DNA from: Bacteroidales bacterium
GTDB lineage: Bacteria > Bacteroidota > Bacteroidia > Bacteroidales > UBA932
Reading direction: 5' to 3'
Assembly (NCBI GenBank): GCA_017471085.1
Contig: JAFUWW010000087.1
Span: forward strand, 1-22,379
Length of the DNA stretch: 22,379 nucleotides
Both the position numbers and the translations under genes were made by a program. Within the stretch, counting starts at the first letter, position 1, and each line of letters begins with the position of its first letter. Below, piece by piece: positions 15,971 through 22,379 of this stretch. The notes under the pieces were generated by a model that searched no databases, had not been told where the DNA came from, and was given only the letters and a program-made list of their open reading frames with translations.

Positions 15971-16933
15971 CTATCTGAGCTTGATTTCATCGCCTTCCCG
16001 GAGGGTGACCGTTCCGGAGAAGCCGTTCAGTTTCTTCACCGCGCTCTCCCTCAGGGCGAAGCGCTGGCAGATGTCGCGCAGCACCTCTCCGTCCTCGGCC
16101 ACGATATACTTGTCCAGGCCCTTGGGTGCCGCCTTTTTCTTGGGCTGCAGGTAGACCACCGTTCCCGGTGCAAGGGCAGCCTCCTTGCTCAGGTCGTTGT
16201 AGCGCAGGATCTCCCGCAGGAACAGGTGGTAAGACTTGGCGATGGAACGGTAGGTCTCCCCTGCCGATGCATACACGAACGGAACGCCGTTCTGGGCATA
16301 CAGCTGACGGCTGAGGGAGAAACGGAAGAGCTCGGAGGCCTTCACGTCGCTGCCCTTGGACGATTCGGCCGTCATCACCACCGGTTCCTCTATCTTCAGG
16401 GGCGATTCCGGCAGGGCGGCCTCCTCTTCGGGACTCAGCGAATCGAACCGGGAGAGATTGTAGTCTTCCACATACTTGATCAGTTTGGAGGCATAGGACG
16501 GGTCCGTGGCATAGCCCGCCTGCTTGAGGCCGTACGCCCAGCCCTTGTAGTCCGTACGGTCCAGTTCGAAGAGGAACTTGTAGCGGTCGCTGTAACGCAA
16601 GAAGTCCGAATGGTCGCGGAAACTCTCATCGGCCGATTTGTACGAGCGGAAACATTCGTTGCGCCGGTCGTCGTCGGCATGGATGGTGGCGCCTTTCCAG
16701 TTGCTGTGGCACTTGATGCCGAAGTGGTTGTTGCCCTTTACGGCCAGCGTGGAGCGGCCGGAACCGGATTCCAGCAGTCCCTGCGCCAGGGTGATGCTGG
16801 CGGGGACACCGCTGCGGTGCATCTCCGCCACGGCTACTGGCGCGAACTTTTCTATATATTGTTCCTGCACCGACTGGGCGGAGCAGACGAGTGCCGTCAG
16901 GGCGGCCGCCATCGTCAAGAGGATTCTTTTCAT
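15971..16933 (-). CDS. Secreted N-acetylglucosaminidase with two LysM domains
   Basis: This 320-residue exported peptidoglycan hydrolase has a signal peptide (1-19, ending VCSAQ) and then a FlgJ/GH73-type glucosaminidase domain (about 22-160). The catalytic Glu55 is in LAQGLLESGSGRS, followed by GNNHFGIKCH and a GLKQAGYATDPSYASKLI stretch. A Ser/Glu/Pro-rich linker (165-205) leads to a LysM-like repeat (218-263, ending APGTVVYLQP) and a second, more divergent one (275-320). It would bind and cleave the cell wall in the periplasm. It is the first gene of a minus-strand wall-metabolism pair with mltG. A weak TAACTTAG element (16966 to 16959) is the only promoter candidate before it. Confidence 0.92.
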   Translation of the reverse strand: MKRILLTMAAALTALVCSAQSVQEQYIEKFAPVAVAEMHRSGVPASITLAQGLLESGSGRSTLAVKGNNHFGIKCHSNWKGATIHADDDRRNECFRSYKSADESFRDHSDFLRYSDRYKFLFELDRTDYKGWAYGLKQAGYATDPSYASKLIKYVEDYNLSRFDSLSPEEEAALPESPLKIEEPVVMTAESSKGSDVKASELFRFSLSRQLYAQNGVPFVYASAGETYRSIAKSYHLFLREILRYNDLSKEAALAPGTVVYLQPKKKAAPKGLDKYIVAEDGEVLRDICQRFALRESAVKKLNGFSGTVTLREGDEIKLR

Positions 16934-16987
16934 CTTCTAACAAAAACTGTCCAAGATGCTAAGTTAATAGAAAATCCCGAATCCAGG

Positions 16988-17027
16988 AAAAAAAGTTGCG
17001 CCCGCACGGAAAACCGCGGGGCGCAAC
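16988..17027 (-). terminator. Intrinsic terminator of the GH3 gene
   Basis: A GC-rich stem, GTTGCGCCC (16995-17003) with GGGCGCAAC (17019-17027), has an extra inner CGG/CCG pairing around AAAA. Seven T follow on the minus strand (16994 to 16988). It begins 18 bp after the GH3 stop. Confidence 0.92.
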
Positions 17028-17045
17028 CTGAGAGATCGTCAAGAC

Positions 17046-19316
17046 TCAATACTTGTAAGTGAGCGTTTTCACGTTGTCGGAGGAGCCGCCGTACTGCAGC
17101 TCGTAGGTACCGCGCAGAGGCTTCATGTCCTGAGCGGCGGCATCCCACCAGAGGAAGGTCTCCTTGTCCAGAGGGATGGTCACGGTGACGGTCTGTCCGG
17201 CGGGGATGGTCACGCGCTGGAAGCCGCGCAGGGTCTTCACGGGACCGCTGGCATCGTCCGGACGGCGGAGGTAGAGCTGGACCACCTCGGTGCCTTCCAC
17301 GGAGCCAGTGTTGGTGACAGGAATCTGCAGTTTCTTGCCTTTCACCTTGGCTTCGCCATAGGAGAAGGAGGTATAGCTGAGGCCATGACCGAACGGGAAC
17401 AGGGGCTCGCCGCGGAAATAACGGTAGGTATGACCTTCCATGTTGTAGTCTTCCACATCGGGCAGTTGGGCCACGTTCTTGTAGAAGGTGACGGGGAGCT
17501 TGCCGGAAGGATTCACGTCGCCGAAGAGCACGTCGGCCACGGCGGTACCGCCTTCCTGGCCGGGATACCAGGCCTGGAGGATGGCGTCGCAGGTTTCGGT
17601 TTCGGGAACCAGGCCGAGAGCGCAGCCGGAGAAGTTCACCAGGACTACCTTCTTGCCGGCATCATGGAGAGCTTTCAGCAGGCGGCGCTGCACGTCGGGC
17701 AGTTCAATGTCGGTACGGTCGCCGCCGGAGAAGCCGGGCAGCTGGACAGGCATCTCCTCACCCTCGAAGCGAGGGGAGATACCGCCGGCAAACACCACTA
17801 TATCAAAGCCTTCCAGCTGTTTGAGCACGGAAGCCTCGTCCAAGGCGGGCAGGAAGCTTTCCTTCATGGCCTGCTCACGGCGCACAAAACCCATGATATC
17901 TTCCACACCGAGACCATACTGCTGGGCAATAGCCTCAATCTGCTCCTGCGTCATTTCAGCGAAAGCGGCGAAACGGCCGCTGGGAGCGGGAGCATACTGG
18001 GCATCCAGGATGCCGCAGCCCTTTACATACGTAAGGTCGGGGATGCGCTGCTGCAGGGCCTGCAGGAGCGTGACGGTGTTCTTGGGCACAGGGTTGTAGT
18101 TGCCCCAGAGCATCTCGGCATCATCGGCATTGGGGCCCACAAGGGCGACCTTCTGGCCGGCCTTCAGGGGCAGGATGCCGTTGTTCTGCAGGAGGACCAT
18201 CGACTCGTGGGCGATGTCCAGGGAAAGGGCGCGGTGTGCGGGGCCTTCCACGATGGCAGGATCCAGGTTGTCCCACGGGGACTCGGCGTCCATCTCACCC
18301 AGGCGGAAGCGCTCGGTGAGGACGCGGAGGAGGATCTTGTCCACATCTTCTTCTTTCAGGAGGCCGCTTTCCACCGCCTCGGGAATCTTCACATACGTCT
18401 GGCCGCATTCCACGTCCAGCCCGTTCTTCACGGCCAGGGCGGCAGCTTCCACGTCGGTATCCACCACCTCGTGATGGCCCTTCTGGAAGAAATCCGGGAT
18501 GGCCCAGCAGTCGGAGACCACGATGCCCTTGTATCCCCATTCGCCGCGGAGGATATCCTGTACCAGATACTCGGAAGCGGCGCAGGGAACGCCCCGGAAG
18601 CGGTTATAAGCCGTCATCACTTCCTTCACGCCGGCCTTGGTCACCAGGTCCTTGAAGGCGGGCAGGTAAGTTTCGCGGAGGTCACGCTCGGAAACCACAG
18701 CGTCGAAGCTGTGGCGGTTGCTCTCCAGACCGGAATGCACGGCATAGTGCTTGGCGCAGGCATGGGTCTTGAGCACCTTGGCATCGGCCGGACCCTGCAG
18801 ACCGCGGACAACGGCCATGCCCAGTTCCCCGGTAAGGTACGGATCTTCTCCATAGGTTTCCATTCCCCTGCCCCAGCGCGGGTCACGGAAGATGTTGATG
18901 TTCGGAGTCCAGAAGGTAAGACCCTGGTACTGACGGACATCGCCGCTCTCAACGGCCTGGCGGTTCTTTACGCGGGCTTCGTCGGAGGCGGCGGTGAACA
19001 CGGCTTCGATCTTGTCGGTGTCGAACGAGGAGGCCATGCCGATCGGCTGCGGGAACACAGTGGCGGAGCCGTTGCGGGCGATACCGTGAAGCGCCTCGCT
19101 CCACCAGTTGTACTTCTTGATGCCCAGCCTTTCTACGGGCTCGGAATTGTTGATGACCAGTTTGGCTTTCTCCTCCAGGGTGAGTTTGGAAAGCAGGTCA
19201 GCCGCACGGACTTCGGCCGGAAGGGTCTTGTCCAGATAAGACACTTCCTTGGGTTCGGAACAGGCTGCCAGAAGGAAGGCAGCGGCGGAAAGTGTCAGAA
19301 CAGATGTGATTTTCAT
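17046..19316 (-). CDS. Glycoside hydrolase family 3 lipoprotein (beta-glucosidase/xylosidase type)
   Basis: This exported 756-residue GH3 enzyme is predicted to release sugars from the non-reducing ends of beta-linked oligosaccharides. MKITSVLTLSAAAFLLAAC is a lipoprotein signal, with Cys19 as the lipidated residue and Ser at +2. The NWWSEALHGIARNG motif (70-83) and HACAKHYAVHSG (185-196) are typical of the plant-like xylosidase/glucosidase branch. The nucleophile is Asp269 in GIVVSDCW. A second alpha/beta domain with FPFGHGLSYTSF and a C-terminal fibronectin-III-like domain follow. The frame stays open 24 codons upstream, but those codons run through the promoter region and would bury the signal peptide, so ATG 19316 is chosen. 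No SusC/SusD pair or other glycosidase lies nearby. Sugar specificity cannot be decided. Confidence 0.93.
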   Translation of the reverse strand: MKITSVLTLSAAAFLLAACSEPKEVSYLDKTLPAEVRAADLLSKLTLEEKAKLVINNSEPVERLGIKKYNWWSEALHGIARNGSATVFPQPIGMASSFDTDKIEAVFTAASDEARVKNRQAVESGDVRQYQGLTFWTPNINIFRDPRWGRGMETYGEDPYLTGELGMAVVRGLQGPADAKVLKTHACAKHYAVHSGLESNRHSFDAVVSERDLRETYLPAFKDLVTKAGVKEVMTAYNRFRGVPCAASEYLVQDILRGEWGYKGIVVSDCWAIPDFFQKGHHEVVDTDVEAAALAVKNGLDVECGQTYVKIPEAVESGLLKEEDVDKILLRVLTERFRLGEMDAESPWDNLDPAIVEGPAHRALSLDIAHESMVLLQNNGILPLKAGQKVALVGPNADDAEMLWGNYNPVPKNTVTLLQALQQRIPDLTYVKGCGILDAQYAPAPSGRFAAFAEMTQEQIEAIAQQYGLGVEDIMGFVRREQAMKESFLPALDEASVLKQLEGFDIVVFAGGISPRFEGEEMPVQLPGFSGGDRTDIELPDVQRRLLKALHDAGKKVVLVNFSGCALGLVPETETCDAILQAWYPGQEGGTAVADVLFGDVNPSGKLPVTFYKNVAQLPDVEDYNMEGHTYRYFRGEPLFPFGHGLSYTSFSYGEAKVKGKKLQIPVTNTGSVEGTEVVQLYLRRPDDASGPVKTLRGFQRVTIPAGQTVTVTIPLDKETFLWWDAAAQDMKPLRGTYELQYGGSSDNVKTLTYKY

Positions 19317-19362
19317 TTGGGTAATGATTAGTGGTTGGCTAGCATTATTTTCAATAATCTTA

Positions 19363-19370
19363 CAAAGATA
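19363..19370 (-). promoter_or_regulatory. -7 element of the GH3 gene
   Basis: The minus strand reads TATCTTTG (19370 to 19363), an exact match 47 bp upstream of the GH3 ATG and 32 bp past the RNase Z terminator. Confidence 0.5.
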
Positions 19371-19401
19371 ATAAAAAACTAAATGCATTTAGCGTTCTTC
19401 C

Positions 19402-19430
19402 AAAAAAATTTAGCCGTGTCGGCTAAATTT
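19402..19430 (-). terminator. Intrinsic terminator overlapping the RNase Z stop codon
   Basis: A perfect 10-bp stem, AAATTTAGCC (19406-19415) with GGCTAAATTT (19421-19430), has a 5-base loop and seven T on the minus strand (19408 to 19402). The RNase Z stop TAG (19425 to 19423) and its last codons form part of the stem. Confidence 0.9.
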
Positions 19431-20346
19431 CAAAGACATCCCCGTCGGTCGCGGCGACGGTATCCGGGAAAATGCTGGAACACTCCGCCTGATAAAGGGA
19501 AGAGTCCGTATTCCTGGACGAATAATGGGCGACGATCAGGCGTTTTACACCCGCCTCCTTCGCCACCCGGGCGGCATCCAGCGTGGTGCTGTGCATGCGC
19601 TTGACGGCCTTCTCGGCGTGTTCCGCCAGGAAGGTGGCCTCGTGATAGAGCACATCCACCCCCCTGAGCCAGCCGGCCTCTTCCGGGAAGGGAGCCGTAT
19701 CGCTCATATAGGCATAGCTCCTGGGAACAAAAGGCTTGTAGGCCACCTCGGAATTGAGAATCCAGGTACCATCGGCCCGCAGCACGTCCTCTCCCCTTTT
19801 GAGGGTGCCGATTTCCGTCAGCGAAAGACCGTACCGGTCGATGGCGTCTTTTTCCACGTTCCACTGGGGCTCTTTCTCGCGGAAAAGGTAGCCGTAAGTC
19901 TCGATTCCATGCCTCAGCGGCAGGGCGAGCACCTCCAGCGACTTGGTCTCCAGAATCACTTCCGGCTGCTTCACTTCCAGGGCATGGAAGCGAATCTCGA
20001 AGCCAATCCACTCGTTGTAGGACAGGAAGAACTTGAGCATCGGACCCAGGTTGCGGGGGCCGTAAATGTCCAAAGGAGCCTGCCGTCCGCTCATGGCCAG
20101 CGTAGACAGGAAACCGTCCAGCCCGTAGACATGGTCCCCGTGTACATGGGAGATGAAAACGGAGTCGATCCGTGCCAGCGGAACGCCGAAACGGACCATC
20201 GACCGCTGGGCGCCTTCCCCACAGTCTATAAGGAAATAGCGCCCATGCACACTAAGTGCCTGGGCGCTGGGATTCCGGTCCGATACCGGCATGGCCGAAG
20301 CCGTGCCGAGCATCGTGACCTTAAATGTATTAGGGTTTTTATTCAC
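19423..20346 (-). CDS. rnz: Ribonuclease Z (tRNA 3' endonuclease)
   Basis: RNase Z trims tRNA precursor 3' ends. The metallo-beta-lactamase fold is clear: first strand FKVTMLGTASAMP, the zinc motif SHVHGDHVYGLDGF (His67, His69, Asp71, His72), His146 in LRHGIETYGY, Asp216 in YMSDTAPF and His274 in VAHYSSR. I choose GTG at 20346, giving MNKNPNTFKVTMLG and 307 residues, close to the family length. The next internal ATG (20313) would cut the first strand, and a frame extending to 20391 lies wholly inside rpsA. The GTG overlaps the rpsA stop (GTGAATAA), which suggests translational coupling downstream of S1. The 3' end is embedded in a terminator hairpin. Confidence 0.92.
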   Translation of the reverse strand: MNKNPNTFKVTMLGTASAMPVSDRNPSAQALSVHGRYFLIDCGEGAQRSMVRFGVPLARIDSVFISHVHGDHVYGLDGFLSTLAMSGRQAPLDIYGPRNLGPMLKFFLSYNEWIGFEIRFHALEVKQPEVILETKSLEVLALPLRHGIETYGYLFREKEPQWNVEKDAIDRYGLSLTEIGTLKRGEDVLRADGTWILNSEVAYKPFVPRSYAYMSDTAPFPEEAGWLRGVDVLYHEATFLAEHAEKAVKRMHSTTLDAARVAKEAGVKRLIVAHYSSRNTDSSLYQAECSSIFPDTVAATDGDVFEI

Positions 20347-22114
20347 CCTTCTCGAGCTTGTCCTTGAGGGCTGCGAGGGCGGAGATGTCACCGAGGGTGG
20401 CCTTCTCCACGTTGCTGTTCACCTTCTTGATGGCCTTCTTGGTGCCTTCGGCCTCAGCGGTCTCGCGGGCAACCTTGGCTTCCTGATAGGTGCGGACATG
20501 GGAAACGCGGACGGTGCGGGTGCTGCGGCGCAGGTCGACCACCTTCACAGGGAGGGTCTCGCCGACGAGGGCCTGCTTGCCGTCTTCCTTCACCATCTCA
20601 CGGACGAAGGCGGTAGCCTCGGTGCCGTCGGCAAAGGTAAGGGTGGCGTTCTTGTCGTTGATGGCAGCCACGGTGGCGTCTACCACGGTGCCGACAGGGT
20701 ACTTGGCCTCGAGCTCGTCCCAAGGGTTGGGGGTAAGCTGCTTGTGGCCGAGGGACAGCTTGTGGCTGTTCTCGTCGAAGTCGAGGATCACCACGTCAAT
20801 CACGTCGCCGCTCTGGACCATCTCGGCGGGATGCTTGATCTTGTTCCAAGAGAGGTCGGAGATGTGGATCAGGCCTTCTACACCGTCCTCAAGCTCTGCG
20901 AACACACCGAAGTTGGTGATGTTGCGGACAGTAGCCTTGTGCTGGGAACCGACGGGATACTTCTCGCGGATGGTCTCCCAAGGATTGGCGGTGAGCTGCT
21001 TCAGACCCAGGGACATCTTGCGGGCCTCGCGGTCCAGGGTGAGGATGACGGCCTCTACCTCGTCGCCCATCTTCAGGAATTCCTGAGCGCTGTGCAGACG
21101 GGGGCTCCAGCTCATTTCGCTCACGTGTACCAGGCCTTCCACGCCCGGCTCAACCTCTACGAAGGCGCCGTAATCGGCCACGGCAACCACTTTACCCTTC
21201 ACGGTGTCACCCACCTTGAGGTCTGCGGAAAGGGCCTCCCACGGGTGCGGGGTAAGCTGCTTCAGGCCAAGGGCGATACGCTTCTGCTGCTCGTTGAAGT
21301 CCAGGACAACCACGTTGATCTTCTGGTCCAGGGCGACCACCTCTTCCGGATGGGAGATGCGGCCCCAGCTGAGGTCTGTGATGTGGATGAGACCGTCTAC
21401 GCCGCCCAGGTCCACAAAGACACCGTAGTTGGTGATGTTCTTGACTTCGCCTTCCAGCACCTGGCCTTTCTCCAGCTTGGAGATGAGTTCGGCACGCTTC
21501 TGCTCCTGCTCGGCCTCCAGAAGGGCCTTGTGGGAGACCACCACGTTGCGGAACTCCTGGTTGATCTTCACGATCTTGAAGTCCATGGTGGTGTCTACGA
21601 ACACATCGTAGTCCTTGATGGGACGGATGTCGATCTGGGAGCCGGGGAGGAAAGCCTCGATACCGAACACGTCCACGATCATACCGCCCTTGGTGCGGGT
21701 CTTCACATAGCCCTTCACCACTTCACCGCTCTCATAAGCGGCGTTAACCATATCCCAAGATTTGAGCTGACGGGCTTTCTTGTGGGAGATCACCAGCTGA
21801 CCCTTGCGGTCTTCTGCGTTCTCTACCAGCACTTCCACCTTGTCACCCACTTTGAGGTCCGGATTGTAACGGAACTCGGGGGCGGAGATGACACCTTCGC
21901 TCTTGGCGCCGATGTTCACCACAACCTCACGCTTGTTAATGACGGTAACAACACCTTCCACCACCTCGTTCTCGGTGACCTTGGAAAGGGTTTGCTCATA
22001 CTTGGCGAGGGTTTCTTCCTTGGAAGAGGAATCTACTCCCTCGTTTTCGAATGCATCCCAGTCAAACTCCTCGGGAGCCACGGAGGCATTCAGTTTCTTG
22101 ATTTCTTCAGACAT
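20339..22114 (-). CDS. rpsA: 30S ribosomal protein S1
   Basis: This 591-residue S1 protein helps mRNA bind to the small ribosomal subunit. Six S1 (OB-fold) repeats can be followed, starting near residues 48, 129, 219, 304, 391 and 476. The repeats carry recurring GLIHI(S/T)DLSW and LGLKQLTPNPW motifs, best seen in repeats 3-5. The first two repeats are more divergent, as usual for the ribosome-anchoring part. An acidic N-terminal tail (MSEEIKKLNAS...) precedes the first repeat, and a charged C-terminal tail ending DKLEKGE follows the last. Codon use is strongly biased, as in other translation genes. A full -33/-7 promoter lies 63-94 bp upstream, and no ribosome binding site is visible. rnz follows with an 8-bp overlap. 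Confidence 0.97.
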   Translation of the reverse strand: MSEEIKKLNASVAPEEFDWDAFENEGVDSSSKEETLAKYEQTLSKVTENEVVEGVVTVINKREVVVNIGAKSEGVISAPEFRYNPDLKVGDKVEVLVENAEDRKGQLVISHKKARQLKSWDMVNAAYESGEVVKGYVKTRTKGGMIVDVFGIEAFLPGSQIDIRPIKDYDVFVDTTMDFKIVKINQEFRNVVVSHKALLEAEQEQKRAELISKLEKGQVLEGEVKNITNYGVFVDLGGVDGLIHITDLSWGRISHPEEVVALDQKINVVVLDFNEQQKRIALGLKQLTPHPWEALSADLKVGDTVKGKVVAVADYGAFVEVEPGVEGLVHVSEMSWSPRLHSAQEFLKMGDEVEAVILTLDREARKMSLGLKQLTANPWETIREKYPVGSQHKATVRNITNFGVFAELEDGVEGLIHISDLSWNKIKHPAEMVQSGDVIDVVILDFDENSHKLSLGHKQLTPNPWDELEAKYPVGTVVDATVAAINDKNATLTFADGTEATAFVREMVKEDGKQALVGETLPVKVVDLRRSTRTVRVSHVRTYQEAKVARETAEAEGTKKAIKKVNSNVEKATLGDISALAALKDKLEKGE

Positions 22115-22176
22115 AAAAATTAGGTTGAAAAAATTAGTAGTTAAACATTATTTCTTGAGCTTTTCCAAAAAGCGGG

Positions 22177-22208
22177 CAAATATAGAAATAATTCTTGTAA
22201 TCTCCAAA
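22177..22208 (-). promoter_or_regulatory. Full -33/-7 promoter of rpsA
   Basis: The minus strand has TTTG (22208 to 22205), a 20-bp spacer, then TATATTTG (22184 to 22177). Transcription should begin near 22170, at the edge of a small hairpin (GCTTTT, 22159-22164, with AAAAGC, 22168-22173), leaving a leader of about 56 nt. Confidence 0.7.
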
Positions 22209-22223
22209 AAATTAGTATCTTCG
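22195..22223 (+). promoter_or_regulatory. Promoter of the acid phosphatase gene
   Basis: TTG (22195-22197), 18 bp of spacer and TATCTTCG (22216-22223, one base off consensus) precede the ATG at 22244 by 20 bp. It overlaps the divergent rpsA promoter between 22195 and 22208. Confidence 0.55.
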
Positions 22224-22243
22224 CACGAAATACCAAAAGGACT

Positions 22244-22379
22244 ATGAAAAGAACCCTGACCCTGCTGCTTTTCCTCTTCCTGCTATCCTTTGGCGCCTGC
22301 GCCCAGAAGGTCCAGCCCTATCTGAAGATGGAGGAGATGCCCAACGCCGTGCAGTTCCTGCCGCCACCGCCCATGCCCG
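22244..22379 (+). CDS. Class A acid phosphatase (PAP2 type), 5' part only
   Basis: Forty-five codons are present before the window ends. A signal peptide (MKRTLTLLLFLFLLSFGACA) would be cleaved near ACA-QK. Directly after it come YLKMEEMPNAVQFLPPPP; the LPPPP stretch shortly after the signal peptide is the hallmark N-terminus of class A non-specific acid phosphatases (PhoN/PhoC type), which remove phosphate from varied esters in the periplasm. The catalytic PAP2 motifs lie beyond the window, so the call rests on this short region. The Cys in FGAC could suggest a lipobox, but Phe at that position makes lipoprotein processing unlikely. The gene is divergent from rpsA, with overlapping promoters. 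Confidence 0.7.
   Translation, partial: MKRTLTLLLFLFLLSFGACAQKVQPYLKMEEMPNAVQFLPPPPMP

Noticed and set aside
17046..19316. Part of a polysaccharide utilization locus
   Set aside because: The GH3 gene has its own promoter and terminator, and its neighbours are wall-metabolism and RNA-processing genes. There is no SusC/SusD pair, sensor or second glycosidase in the window.
20291..22123. Plus-strand open frame (610 codons) opposite rpsA, and similar frames opposite the GH3, RSH and acyl-CoA ligase genes
   Set aside because: All are antisense shadows of confidently identified genes with strong codon bias.
1..22379. A complete novel defence, secretion or biosynthetic system
   Set aside because: Nearly every base belongs to a recognisable housekeeping gene or its control region. 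Only the left edge hints at accessory DNA, and most of that lies outside the window.

Overview
The window is a gene-dense, high-GC stretch of a Bacteroidota (probably Bacteroidales) chromosome. Three kinds of evidence point there. Most gene starts have a Bacteroidetes-type -7 element (TAnnTTTG) close upstream. There are almost no purine-rich ribosome binding sites. The families are typical of the group: a DUF2795 small acidic protein, an OmpA protein with barrel plus coiled coil, the agmatine deiminase/N-carbamoylputrescine amidase pair, and a six-repeat S1. The genus cannot be fixed from the sequence; the GC-rich codons argue against Bacteroides sensu stricto.

Layout, left to right. Bases 1-213 hold no complete gene but carry tandem 12-bp repeats, tandem 10-bp repeats and a 15-bp inverted repeat, next to what may be the first codons of a gene leaving the window. 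This looks like an integrase attachment region, but that is inference. Next come a small acidic DUF2795 protein (minus), folE (plus), a nucleoside-recognition/Gate-domain membrane protein (minus), htpG (minus) and an acyl-CoA ligase (minus). A polyamine segment follows: aguA (plus) faces a minus-strand HAD-hydrolase/aguB pair, and together AguA and AguB convert agmatine to putrescine. Then come an abundant-type OmpA porin-like protein (minus), uvrB (plus, GTG start), and a minus-strand run of LysM glucosaminidase, mltG and a RelA/SpoT protein. A GH3 lipoprotein glycosidase, RNase Z and ribosomal protein S1 (all minus) complete the minus-strand set. The window ends in the 5' part of a class A acid phosphatase (plus).

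Control signals are unusually readable. Five minus-strand intrinsic terminators and about eleven -7 elements can be pointed to, several as divergent pairs. By contrast, all three plus-strand genes with complete ends (folE, aguA, uvrB) meet a minus-strand gene tail to tail with at most 3 bp between them or with overlapping stop codons, and no terminator is visible.

Most of the window is ordinary housekeeping sequence, and I do not see a complete undescribed system. The points most worth a second look are the repeat-rich left edge, the degenerate hydrolase site of the RelA/SpoT protein, the terminator-free convergent ends, the hairpin between the acyl-CoA ligase gene and htpG, and the extra segment in UvrB.
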